Source: Liolophura sinensis
Lineage: Eukaryota; Mollusca; Polyplacophora; Chitonida; Chitonidae
DNA: 64,000 bases
Assembly (NCBI RefSeq): GCF_032854445.1
Contig: NC_088303.1
Span: 3,853,501-3,917,500, forward strand
Reading direction: 5' to 3'
Positions 1 to 13,500 of the stretch are shown here, piece after piece. Position numbers and translations under genes: made by a program. The notes beneath the pieces were generated by a model that made no database searches, was not told where the DNA came from, and saw only the letters and a program-made list of their open reading frames with translations. Numbering within the stretch: the first letter of the stretch is position 1; the number at the start of each line of letters is the position of its first letter.

Positions 1-3000
1 GCCTGACAATATGGTGGCCACCAGCGGTGTCTTGAAGCGTTTGTTGATGGTGGAGAGGAATCTGAAGATGACCCCGTCCCCTGCCATGGCGTAGATCACC
101 CGTGGCATTGGGAACATTGCCCCTAGCAAGCTGGTTAAACGCAAAGAGACAACAGAACATAGTATGTTTTCAGTCATCTTCCTTTTAGCATAGTGTCTTT
201 CTGTCATATATAGCTCGATCTCAGCTGGATTTGCTGCCTATGAAGTGAAACTTTAGCAGATCTAACGCACGCACTTTAAAAGCGACTGTTTGCTACTGAG
301 TGTAAAGAAGAAAAACTTAATTCATTTCTAAATTGAATGAAAGATGTACCTGGGACATACCATATCTCAAGACATACAAAGCCACAGGAAAAGCTTAAAA
401 CCTTGTATGGTTCCATATGTTTTATGCTCACATAAAAAAACAAAAAACAAATTCTTGACACTGAGATGAGACTGATATTTAATACCTGGTTGACAACCCG
501 CAGACTGCCCCCACAGCAATGATATACTTGGCCACGCCCCACCCAACTCTGTCAAATGCTTCGGGAAGAGGTGCCTGGGCGTCCAACAGGAAATACGGGC
601 ACATCAAAGTCAGCACCGAGGCAATTCCAAAATACCCAATGAAAATGGCCAGCAGAGACAGGATAATGCTGAGTGGGATATTCCGCTCTGGTCGAATAGC
701 CTCCTCTCCTACCAACATTTATTTATTTATTTGATTTTGTTTTACGCCATACTCAAGAATATTCCACTTGACTTACAGACATAGAGTATGTAATAATATT
801 CAGGCAACTGTCAAGAGATTTAATACTTTGCTAAATCATTTCAATCTAAATTATTTGATTACTTATTTATTTCTTAGCATCATACTTTCCAATATTACTC
901 ATGACAGTATTACGCATGACAATGGAAGGACAGCAGTAAACCAGCAAACTTTAATTGGTAAGTAAACAACAAACTTTTCCAGAGCTCTGACTTATTATTA
1001 TGTAAAAAAGCATAAATGATGAGACAAAGTTTGTGTCAGTCAAAGTGCCATGCAAATCTGAACCCAAAAACGTTTTCAATCATTGGAATTTTTGACATGC
1101 TGTAAAAAGCACATAAAGTAGGACAAAATATAATGGCCTTCTTATTTGCCTACGGAACATTTTCACACTAGTTATTTTCTGTAAAATCATATCCAATTAA
1201 CTACATTAACGTCTTTCTACGTTTCAATGAACTTTTCAGCGCTCAAAATAGTGTGAAAAACCTTTTGAAAGCATAATCTCACAAAGCCATTCTTGAAAAT
1301 AATTGATTTGTCATGTTTATGTGGAATCTCTAGGCAAAATTATTTCTTTGAAATATTTCCAAACCCAGTATGCTGATACCTTTCATTTGAGGCACACATT
1401 ATTTTTAACTTAACATACTTTTTTTCAAACATAACAAAAAGTCGAGTCACACTTAATTTCTAATACCAGACTAAGTTTAAATTAGGACACATTTAACAAA
1501 TGGAATTGTAATACCTGGTTCAAATGTTTCCCACACTACTGAAGAAATGTTTAAAATATTCTATCAATTCTGTCCCTTTATTAATCATCCATAAATGAAA
1601 TACAAAGAATTTTATAATTTAAATAAAAAAGCTACTTAAATAATGCTAAATTTATTACTGCACTGTTTTTAAAATGACACGGTTGCATGAATTACAATCA
1701 GTAGACTTACATTTGCTGTATGATGAAAAGGAGATTTTAACTTTAGACACACTGTCACTGATAATGCTGAATAATAAATAGAAAACTGCCAAGTAATGTT
1801 TATATTTTGTGACTTGAAAGGTACCAGCAGAAAGATTAGCTACATGTATTATCTGAAATGATCAATACAACATGTGTGATAGTCAGATCAAGGATATATC
1901 TACATATAACTTATACTGACACCGTACAAGTCACACTAAGGGAGCCATTACAATGAGACACCATTTCATAATATTGTCATTTTGAAGGATGAGCTGTGTT
2001 TATGACAGTACATGTAACACTGTCAATTTGTGAATGACGCCAGCATAAGCCTGGCTCACTCCTACCTGTTGTAGCTATACAGTCAAATCCCACGAAGGCA
2101 TAGAAACAGGTGGCAGCACCAGACATCATGCCCCCAAAGCCAAATGGGAAAAACCCACCATCCCCAAATTTGTTATTAGAAGGCAGCTGAGGAATATCAA
2201 ATACAAGGGAAACTAATGCAAAACTCAAACAGCAAAATCACAGAACATTAATGAACAGTCACGTGACAATGTGTCAAACAGAAAGAAATAGCGCATCCAA
2301 CCATGCACTGGAAGCCAAAAGAAGACAAAATTACAAAGTTAATTCATTTTAGTAAATGGGTTTATAATTAAAACCAAAAAAAAAAAAACCCCCACAAAGA
2401 TAGAAGAATAAAGGCAATATTAACTGTGTGATAAGAACAGCACAGGAAGGCAGAACAGTATCAGGATGTGTGAACAATGCATGCAGTGGTGCCACAGTTG
2501 AAGCGACACAGCTCTGAGAAGACAGTCTGCTGGCATTTCTTCATGTCCTCATGTACATCAGAATAGTTGGTAGTTCATGGCACAAACCATCTACATACAA
2601 GGCGTCAGTGCCGTGACAATACCTAATCGAACTCGTTAACAACTTGAAGAATTGGATCCGTTTTTACTGTCTCACATCTGACATTTTTCTTGGCAGATTT
2701 TTGTGCTTGTGAACTTAAGAGCATGTAGTAAGCTGAAAGCACATCTACTTACATCAGTCTTTGACAAGTACCAGTTGTTGATGTCCACTTTAAAAAGGCC
2801 ACAGATGATGACATACAACACAACTAGTAGATTAACCCCAGTAAAAATGTTATTAAACGTTGTTGATTCCTTCACACCCACGGCTAAAATAACTGTAACA
2901 CACAGAGATTAAAAAAACACTGCATTATTCAAAACACATTTTAAATGATTCATACATGTAGGTGTCTGCATATCACAATAAACCAAGCCAATGCAACGTG

Positions 3001-5936
3001 GGAATGTAATCTTTTACTTTTTTCACATATTTATTTACTTAAGGCCTTATGTCTTACCACTATTTTAAATGACCCTAATTCCTCAACCTCTTTACACAGG
3101 AAAGAACAACTTTCAGGGCAATTTACCAATATTCATAACGTGATGTTGGAGACAAAACTACATTTATGGATGGGCCAATTTGAGGGCTTCACAAAAAGTA
3201 TAATTTTATCAGTCTACACAGTACACAGAATAATACCTTCAGAACATGCTTGAAACCCCTTGAAAACATACAAAAAGGTTGAAGAATTACAACACATCAC
3301 CTATGTGACCAACAGACAAGAGAGGAAAACACCAAGTAGCTAAACTAAGTATGTCACGTCGATTAAAGCCTTGCTTAGTCATCTGCCACTCTGAGTAGGA
3401 TTTGAACCAGTGATCTCATGGGTAAAGGGGGTGACATGATCTTTATCAGGAACGGTCTGGATAGTTCATGGAGGCAGTCATAGTACCTGGAGAAGTCAAC
3501 AGCTATCAATACCTACATGTACAGTGTTCGCATACACTGTATTACATTTCATCGTAGTTCTAGTATCACTGGTCATTGCATGACTGGTATTATTATTCTG
3601 CTTAGACCATGGTGCTAAAGGAAGGGTGGGCATGCAAGTCCATGAACACTCAGATAAAACCCAAACTGAGATAAACTGAAAAGGCCAGGTTTCTCTGGTT
3701 ACATGTGACTATTCGTAACCAAACAAATGTTACTCTGTATACTGTAAGTCTTTTATGTTGTATAATAAATGCTTATACACATGCTTGTTTTTTAATTTCA
3801 CAAATTCCTATTGGTAATGATAAACTATTAGCAGGATAGACAACCAGAGAGTTGGGTAAATTGTCATCCATCATACTTATATTCTAGTCACCTTAACTCT
3901 TCACACAGGAGATACCAAGGTAGCGAACCCATTTCACAGGCCCCTCTGTATAATGTATTAACAATGTAGACATGGGTGTAACTGGGAATAAATACCTGAG
4001 TCTTCTGCATGTAAACGAAAGAAATACCTGTTAAGAGGAGTGTAATGCCAAATGAGAAAAAGTCTGGATAAGGAGACAGTCCGGCAACTTTCAGTGGCAG
4101 GTGCTCCTCAAAGAAATTCTGAATGGTGTTATTGATGAGAGAGTCAAAGTTAGCACTCCATGCACGTGCCACACTTGCTGTCCCTGAAAATACAGACAAA
4201 AAACACTACATCCTCACTGAAGCTTTCTTAGAGGGAGTAAAGAGAGAAGGAACATTTTAGTACAGTAAAACAAAGTGCATTTTAATACAATCAGTCTTAT
4301 TTTCACATCAGCAAAAAAAAAAATGTTAACAAAAGATTAAATCCATCTTTGGAATAATTCAAAACCTTAAAAAAATTTCTTACATTTTCTTGTCTAAGCT
4401 AGTTTCAACTTCCTTTTTTTTTAAACCCAAAATAAAAAAAACGAACAGATGGTTAATATTATTGATATTTCTTCCTGAATATTATACAGCTGTAAGTTCA
4501 CAGTTTTATGTTTAAATTCACTTTACACTTTATTACCAATGACATATTCGAGAATTAAATTCCAGCCAATCACAAAAGCTGCCAGTTCTCCAACCGTGAC
4601 ATAGCTGTAGACGTAGGCTGAACCAGTCTTGGGGACTCTGGAACCAAACTCTGCATAGCACAAGCCTGAAAAATAGCAAAGATACTGTATTCCCACATCT
4701 CTTCACTTTTCTTAAAACTTAAATCTTATGTGAAAAAAAGAGAGGATTTTTTCACACAAACTCTTACGTATTCATACGTGTATTACTGATTTTTTTTTAC
4801 TTTAGTTATTAATTACTTTTTAATTATTTTTTGATACATAATTAATTTTCATTAGCGAAATTTGACCTAGCCGTGAATTCATTGCTATAGTACACATAAG
4901 TACATAGAACATTATTGGACTTGTAATAAGCAATTTACACCAAAAGCTTGTGACCGTTATCAATCTACTCATCACATCTTCTGGCAGATATTAATCATAT
5001 CATTTTACAATCATTAAATGCGCCTCAATTAACTGCCATGGCAAAACACATGCTAGAGGCCCTTAATTAACTGGCACAAGAGTTAAGTGATTTACAAGCC
5101 AGCAACTGTATCTGACTCACCTGCCATGACAGAGGCCACAGCTGCTATGAAGAAGGACAGAACCACAGATGGCCCTGCTGTCTCTCTGGCAACCTGCCCA
5201 GCCACCACATAGATACCCGCACCCAGGGTGCTTCCAATCCCTGCACAAATATCACAACACAACTATTATACATGTGCATACATAAACAGAATTTAACTAG
5301 GTACATGGACAAGACAAAAGGAGAAGTAGAAATAAGCAAAGATGATGGATAATCTGCTCTATTACTGTCAATATAAATGGAATCTTAAGTATGACATGAC
5401 ATGCCTTATAAGGAATTAAGAGAAAGGGTTTCAAACCCGGCACGAACAGACCCCATTGTCATCTGTAACTGTTCCAATGCAGGGGAGGGCTCGGGCTCTA
5501 TAAAGTTTATATTGTAACAGACCAATCTGAATACAAACTTTGACTTCATCCCAATTTCTTCAAATTCTCTGATCAGGGTAAATCAGAGTGATGAGGAAAA
5601 ATAATACAAAGACTTTAAAAGACTGAGCTGGAACATCAAGTGTACATAAAGTTAAAATACCATAAGCGTGCCTCGAATGAAAAGCAAATGAGAATGGGCA
5701 GTGTCTCTAAAAATACTTTATATTAATTTTTTTACATTTTCTTTTCTTACCAAGGAATCATACAAAAACAAATATTCAGCAAGAATTCATCGGCAACCTC
5801 ATCTGTAATCTGGCTTACCAAGGGCTGTCAGGTCCAGAAGTGTCAAAACCCTGGCTAGAGGAGACTGGTTGACTGTGGACAAGTCGATAGGCTTCCTCCT
5901 CACCAAGCGCTGGATAAAACGGTTGAGTAGCACCAT
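1..5936 (-). CDS. SLC7A: Cationic amino acid transporter (CAT, SLC7A1-3 type), 5' part, 8 coding exons, 3' end beyond window
   Basis: This gene encodes a plasma-membrane permease for arginine, lysine and ornithine. The coding exons, in gene order, are 5936-5819, 5240-5121, 4665-4537, 4183-4028, 2883-2753, 2186-2066, 708-486 and 130-1. All have AG/GT borders, and phases join without a break to give 376 residues. The start is [15 protein letters not shown] at 5936. Seen motifs, all typical of vertebrate CATs, are [12 protein letters not shown] (residues 40-51), [15 protein letters not shown] with the glutamate that is essential in mouse CAT1, [30 protein letters not shown] and [19 protein letters not shown]. 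The exoplasmic loop before [10 protein letters not shown] is short compared with human CAT1. A further acceptor at 5961-5962 suggests a non-coding first exon upstream. Full family members have about 14 membrane spans; roughly the first eight to nine lie here. The match is closer to CAT1-3 than to SLC7A4 or SLC7A14. The introns hold no other gene that I can see. Confidence 0.94.
719..772 (-). repeat. SINE 3'-tail fragment next to a CAT exon
   Basis: The reverse-strand tail of the common SINE family of this window (ATTTATTTGATT, then ACGCCATACTCAAGAATATT) begins about 10 bp from the splice acceptor at 709-710. Only the tail remains; the tRNA-like head is absent. Confidence 0.7.
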
Positions 5937-5960
5937 CTTGACCAATCTAAGGCGTGGTTC

Positions 5961-7538
5961 CTGGCCAGAGTGTCATATGTAGAAATAAAACTGTATTATG
6001 CCAGGTGTAAAGTTACAATGACAGCATAGCCGGCACATGTGTACTGTATGCTTTCAGTTAAGATATATCTATATAGTACATTTGTAGTAGTCTTGGGTGT
6101 GGGTTAAGTTTATTTGGACATGTACAGGTTTGTGTTAAAATGGTTTTACACAAATAAAAACATGTCGACTATCACGTTTTTGATCTGAGTCTCATGTTTT
6201 TTAATTAAAAATCATTTTCTCACTGTCAATGTAATAAATCTCATGTTCCTTTTTTTTTTGCACAAAAATATTTTATGATGTTGTATGATGTTTTCATCTT
6301 GCATAATGACGAATTGGAAAGGTTTAGCTTCCAAAGTAAAGTTAAATATACCATCCAGCAGGAGATCTTGTCTGGGTGGACAGGTCTGTGTAAATGTTTT
6401 GTTCTGTTTTCTCAAGCACATCTTATATATTAATACTACAGGTAGGCCTACAAATGGACAGGATACAAACAGGATAAAGCCTTTTTTTTTTCACAGTCCG
6501 CTCTTCCCACCCTACGATCAGCTCTAACCCCGTTCACGCTTGCATGACCCTATAGGTCTGTAGCAGTGGTAGAAAAAATTGCCGATTTTGATGAGTACAT
6601 GATCATGTAGGCGTACTACTCACGACACTACCGTACCGATTAAGATAAACTTTTCTGCATTATCATCTTACCAAACGGCATCTTACCAAATTCAGAAAAT
6701 GCTGCCTTCCTGCGTCAGAAAGTCCTTAACAGTGTTCCATATGTTTTGCTTCAAAGCAGTTATCGATCTAATAGGTTAACCTACGCTATACACTGTTCGC
6801 ATATATCAACTATGAAAACCGAAGTTCCGCCTTTCCGCTCTCGATATATCAACTTCGGTCATGTGACTTCAGTGCATACGCCATCATGTGACAGGCCTAT
6901 GCTGTCGTGGAGCGAAAGAGGACCGTCAGGCTGGCAGCATCCGAGAGTCACTCTCGTGACATTAAATGTTCACGTACCAATCACACAAAAAAGGTCTTTC
7001 TCTGTACATGTACGTAACAAGAATCACCTGTGGTTCCTTGCGTTATGATGCTGAAGAAATTAAAAACTGACAGAATTAAATGACTAGGTGCGGATTATAG
7101 ATTAGAAATAGGCCTAATGGCTCAGCTGCGTATCTCAGCCCCCAACCATAATTACACGCCAGTATTGTAATGGCTCTTTATAATGACTGCGCTTTAATTA
7201 ATTATCTGGAAATTCCGATTGACATGTTTGTAACAAATTACGGTACCGAGTAGGCCTACATAATTAACATGGCATCTGCAGGTGGTTTTATTCAACAACG
7301 GAGCCCATTCATGACGTTGTTTTCATGGAACTTTCAAAGGTGTGCGTATAACGTGCCAAACAACAATTTAATAATATGCATATAAATTATAAGACCATTG
7401 CTGGTAGGAGGAAGGTGTTGGAAGGTTGGCTAGACTTACGTTTGACTGGTGGTAGCTTCCCTGATTTATCATATGTTAGCAGACGAAATTTAGCCACGTG
7501 ATTTGTCAAACTGAAATCGAGGCAAGTTACACGTAAAC
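5961..7538. promoter_or_regulatory. Divergent intergenic region between the CAT gene and SEC62
   Basis: The two start codons face away from each other and are 1,602 bp apart, so both promoters should lie here. I see no convincing TATA box near either start. A CACGTG E-box (7495-7500, within CCACGTGA) lies about 39 bp upstream of the SEC62 ATG and resembles bHLH-Zip sites and the CCACG half of ER-stress elements; that link is inference. A 5'UTR exon of the CAT gene is expected in this stretch but could not be placed. Confidence 0.45.
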
Positions 7539-10500
7539 ATGGCGGAAAAGAGAAAGCGAAGGAGACAGGATGAGGTAATTCCCTAAATTTTCATTGACTT
7601 TCCTCTTCTTTCTCCTTTCATTTCGATTTTATTAATCGAAAGATGCAGAAGATAAGATGAGAGGGGTTTTAGGATGGCGGTTGCCGTGGAAAATTAGGCC
7701 TTTTCAGTCCTGTTTTGGATAGCGTGGTTTATATTACAACAACAACATATGTCGTCGTAGATGACCATCGCACATGTTGAGCCACATGATCTCTGTAACA
7801 TATGTATAGGGGTAATGTTGTTTAAGCGCTTCTTGATGTGTTTATAGTGTTTACCATTCTCTGTGTAAAGGAAATTCTGCAAATAAAAGCTAGATAACTA
7901 CAGTGACAGACATGAATATATAGCCTACATGTAATGAAATGTCATCTGTCTTTTTTTTTCTCTTAAATTTTTAGTAAGTACCGCTAACATATTTATGATG
8001 AATTTCAGAATGCTGATCCCCCCACAAAAGAGGAATATGCAGTTGCCAAATACCTACGTTTTAACTGCCCTCTTAGGGAGGGAAAGTTGGTGGGCATGTC
8101 TGTGCAGTGCTTCATTGGTGAGTCTTCAATTATTTTTTTCTTGCTGTCAGTACATTTGATTGACCTACCTGAAATTTGTCCAGCTGCAACTGCATGGTGT
8201 TAGTCAGCTGATGAAATAGAAAACTGATTGTATTGGTCACCCTTTTTTCAGCACTTTTTAACGTGGGTGAGGTATGACAAAAGAAATTTGGACACCCTAC
8301 AGCTGCTATAAGAAAATGGTCTCAAAAAGAGATATTTGGACACCCTCTTTTACATTTCTGTTTAACCCCTAATTCAGCGAGCTAAATGACCTCCCTCCTT
8401 ATTTAACATTCTGACATTTACCTTGTGAGTCAACATTTAGCTGGCCTCCAATCCTTTGTGTGCATGCAGCTCAAAGCGCGCTGGCCTGGGAAGCAGGTAC
8501 CTAAAAAGTCGAACTTAGCCAGGAATGAATTATATTTGTCATGATCTCCAGGGCAGGCACAGCGTGAACGATTTTTTTGTTTCTGCTCAGAAGAAATTTG
8601 AGCAATGCTTAATTCTTTTATACTTTGAGTTTTTCTACTACATGCATTGTTGAACGTCAAGGGGTAAAATCAAAGACGTTTGCGTCGCGTTACGACTCGC
8701 CTTACAGTACTCAAGCTTGGGCAACGTCATTTCAGCGTAGGGTGTTCTCACAGGTGTTGAATTTAAATTCATTAACACAGAAGACAATAATGTCCTTGCG
8801 AATAAATAAACAACAAACTGCTCTTACAGAGAGAGTTTGCAAAAAGTAATAAAAATTTCAGTAACACATAAGTAAAATTGGTTTGCTGCATATACATTTC
8901 ACCCTCTGCATTGAAGTGGGAAGTTCGTCATTTTCAGAGGATACACATTTGTTGACTAGTGAATGTACATAGTGGCAGTGTGGAAAAGGTTGTTTAATTG
9001 TGCTTAGTTTGTCCAGGTTTCCTGCCTAATAAATAGGTGAATGTTTAAATGGGCATATTTTAATAGGCCTAAAGTCTAATAGGCATATTAGAATAGAAAT
9101 AATGACTCTTATGAATCTAGTCATTATTGTTCATTTTAATCCGTTAAATGTGGGAGAGTTAAAATTTTAGAATTCGGAGGCGTGCAGCGCCTGGTTCTAA
9201 AATTTTTTTAAAACTTTATTTTTCCACTAATATGATAACTCCGTGCGTTTGAACAAAATATGCAGAATAATATTATTGAATAAGGACAGCAGCAATAATG
9301 GCATTAAGAGATGTGTTGTTACAGAGTACGTACTGAACAAAATTTCCCACAGTTACTTCCCTTCAGCACTCTGGCATTTACGTGTGGTTTTGTATATTTT
9401 ACATTTCAGAATTTATGTTTCAAATTGAGGGGGCAAGTATTCTTTGAAAACGACTACATAGTGTGCTAAAATGTGGATATTTATGAATATTTTTGGCTGA
9501 CAGGACGCGGGTTATACATTAACTGCACCACATCTAGAAAAAATTTGAAGATTTGACCCCAGACTTTAAAGGTAACATTGTGAAAGTGTGCGTAAAGAAA
9601 TTTTACAAAATCAACAGAACAATGCTTCGTGACGGATTCTGGGTCTGTGAATGAAAGAAGTTTGGGCAGCGCCCAATAGTTTGGGAACCTGAATGTTTTC
9701 CGGAGCTAAAATGGCTCGAGATATGGCCATGATTAGAGATAGTACCAGGTTGATTACTGCGACAGAGGTAGGCTTTGTCACTCGAAAAGTTGTGCGTTCA
9801 GAAAAGCATGTTTCACTGGTTTAATGTCTATCGATCGAATGAAAAATATCACAAATAAAAAATATGCAATTATTTTTTTATGTGATTGGTGTTTTATGCC
9901 GTACTGAAGAATATTTCATTTATACGACGGCAGCCAGAATTATGATGGGAGGAAACTGAGCAGCAGCCCGGTGAAACCCACGGCCATTTGCTCGTTGCTG
10001 ACAGACTTTCCCGTGTAGAGCTGGAGAGAAAGCCAGCATAAGCTGGACTTGAACTCACAGCGACTGCATTGGTGAGAGGCTCCTGGGTCATTGAGCTGGG
10101 TTAATATGCTACCCGCTTTGGCCACAGAGGCCCCTATGATATATGGAGGGAAGTATCTGATTGGATAATGATCTGTTAAGTTCCGGTAGAAACTTACGCC
10201 TAGCGATTGGATCTAGGCATAAAATGGAGTGATGTGAAAGCATAGCAATATATGTGTCACGCTTGATTTAATGAAGATGAATATTAGCTGGTCATATTGT
10301 CAGAGGAAAATTTGATCACGGTGTGCTATGATTTCTCACCTAAATGTATAGGCTCCAATGATCTGATGGTTTTGAATCATGTACTGTATTAGAATTAAAT
10401 AAGATTTATGTTTCTTACTACAGTTTATATGTAAAGTTTGTATGTTTTAATTTGTTTGTTGACAGCATCAAAGGCTGTAGATGCCTTGTTGGAATCCAAA

Positions 10501-13500
10501 TGGGGAGCTGGGAAATCAGATTCTGATCTTCTGTTCGGTAACAGACACTCATGTGTCAGCTATTGTGATAAGTAAGTCTCAAATGTGAGCAAATGAGCAA
10601 AAGTGTAAAATAGGAAGATGTAGAAATGAGACACTCTTTTTTAGAATTACTTTTCCTACAAGGACCAAATTGTCTGTTGATAATATACTTGTGTGTGTGT
10701 ACTACAATGTGATTTTATTTGTTCTTCTTCGTTAACTTGCCATTGAAAGCAATGATTTCAAACTTTCTTTGAAAGTAGGCCATGGTCTAGTGGTTAGAGG
10801 TGCTTGTCTATTACTCACTGATGTGGGTTTTTTAACATCAGTATTAGACATGACTTCATAGATTTACCTGCTTTCATGGCCTGAGGGGGTCTTGTTTATA
10901 AGCGATTGACAATGCTTGTGTGGCCTTTTGCACAATTTTACGATCTCTGGAGATGACTTGGCTTCCACCAATATATCTCTACTTAACACATGGGAAAGTT
11001 TCTCAGTAACTCAGACAAGAAGGCACAGTACATGTACATACACTCTAAGGACACATTCGTCGTCATATGACTGAAAAATTGTTGTGTACGATGTAAAACC
11101 CTAAATACTTACTCACTCACTCAGTAATTTACCAAAAGTCTGGTTTACCCAGGACACTCTGGTTTCCTCCATTTGTAATACTGACCGCCATGATACAAAT
11201 GATAACATGTTGTTGTGGTATTACACTACAATCAGACCCAATACAAATTCTTCTTACATGTTTTTAAATTTGTTACATTTTATTTTAAGGACAAAAATTG
11301 CTTTTAGCCAAGGTGTTCTCCAGGTGATATTTTCATGCCTGAAAGAATAAGAGGCTTTATTTATTTCATTGGTGTTTTACGCCAAACTCAAGAATATTTC
11401 AATTATGCGGCCAGCGTTGTGGTTGGAGAAAACCAAGCAGAGTCTGGGGGAAACCCAAGATCATCTGCAGGTTGTTGGCCGACCATCCCACATGTGAGCT
11501 GGACTCAAAGCCACTGCATTGATGGGATCCTCCTGGGTCATTGTGCAGTCTAACCCCTCGGCCACAGAGGCTCCACTTTGTACAAGTAGATAGCATGTAC
11601 ATTAACACTGTCATCAAGTGATGAATGTGTTTCACTTTTCTTCTCCAGACTCCTCCAGAAGGGCCTGTTTCACAGAGCTGCCCGAGTGGAAAAAAAGAAA
11701 AGTGACAAGTCCAAGAAAAAGAAGAAGTTAAAGGATGGAGAGGAGGCCGAGCCAGTAGAGGAGGAGAAGGTAGCATTTCTTACAGTAATGTGCGTGCTGT
11801 TGGGCCATCATTATAAATTTGTTTGTTGTGGATAACAGATCATGATTTCTCTTTTTTCTAGGAGGCATTTACAAATTCTGATATTTTTTGAATACAAACA
11901 GAAAAAAGCTTTGCCAATCGATATCTGCTGATGGGGAAAGCATATGTTCAGTGGCCATCATTGGACAGTTAATGTCAGTGTGACCAATCAATTCCCTTCT
12001 TTTATAATGTCATATGTTCTAGGCTGGTGACTGAAAGTTGAAACACTGTTAATATCTATCTTTGGCACATTTCTGTGATTACATTATATGTCCAATCAAA
12101 CCTAGTGCTCCAAAAAAATGGCACTGGTTTGAGCCAGTTGCAAAAGAGATAACATTCATGAGACAAAGGTCTAAAAATCTTCTGGAAGTTGAACTGGCTT
12201 GAACGGCAGGTGGATGGGGAATATGTGTGGGAAATACATGTGAAAGATAAAATCTGCCAGTTTGACTTTGTGCGAGTTGTGCCACAAAGAAGACTATGGA
12301 TGCTGAGGATGGAAGCACAGATCACTTTGACCAAAAGGAAAGCCAACTCCTGAAGCCTGGTCTGGCCACCAGATGGCGCATGTGTCAATAGCGTTGGGGA
12401 ATCCCCGCTGTTGCCATTACACCGCAAGATCGAGCCCGAGTCATTAAATCCAAACAATAAAGGTTTACCATGTTAAATAAATTTTGATTCTGTAATGATA
12501 GCTTTTTCTGGTTATTTTAACCTGTCATAAGGGTACCAGGAATAATACATGAGAGTGCCTTACTCTTTCCTTGTGATCGTCATTTCATTGAAATAACATC
12601 AGCCAAAGGTTATAACAGTGGATATTTAGGCTATGCGTATGCAAAATATCAATACCGGATTAAATGTATTTGAAAAATTATTTTAGTGGATGGAACAGGG
12701 TGATTTCATGCATCGAACATATAAGTACATGTAAGAAGGGCAGAAGTACGTAATCAGAAGCTGTTTAACCAAGTGTGTATCATTCAAGGAGAGTAACTGT
12801 CAGAATTGTCGAAATGAACAGAAATCTATTTTCTTGTCAGTTTTGCCAAGCAGAATCCAAAATAATGATGCCTTCACCTTTTGCATACCATTAGTGAAAT
12901 GTTTGCACATTATGGAATAATCAGTTGATAATGAGAATAATCAAGGGGATAATTATGGAAATCTAAACCACTGTTTTATAAATTTTGTTAAATGTGTCAA
13001 TTTAATTTTAAAAAATGCAAATAGAATTAAATTTTCTGTTAAAACATCAAACAAGTTACTATTTGAAGTCCCAATAGATGTATTGTTGATAGGCTATTTC
13101 GCACTGTCTTGCATGCATTTGTTAAAATACAAAATCCAGGAAAATTCAAAATACCCTTGGTTTCCATGGCACCGCAAATATGAACTAACCTTGTTGATCA
13201 ACTTTATCTCATATTGTGACTAAAGAGTTTGTGCAAATTAAAAAAGAATTTGTAAAATGACGTACACCTCTGATTTGAGCTGCTGGAGAAAGAGTTGTAT
13301 GCCAAGGCAGCCAAGAAAGTTGAAGTGGCACGATGGTGTTAACTGAAATGGACAGCTGTCAACCTCTGACGTGAGAGTAGCTCTTCACTGAAAGGGAACT
13401 TGATGCAAACTGAACAATCAAGATGTATAAATTCTGAACCTAAGCAGGTGGTGAAAGTAAAAAGTCTTATCTTGGGGATGAAAACTGCCTTTTCTTGATT

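Noticed and set aside
3390-3440. GGTTCAAATCC B-box on the minus strand in a CAT intron, possible tRNA gene
   Set aside because: No A-box or cloverleaf can be formed at the right distance; it is probably a SINE fragment.
12056-12457. 133-codon minus-strand frame in SEC62 intron 4
   Set aside because: It has no recognisable motif and no splice support, and it lies in intron sequence with normal stop density around it.
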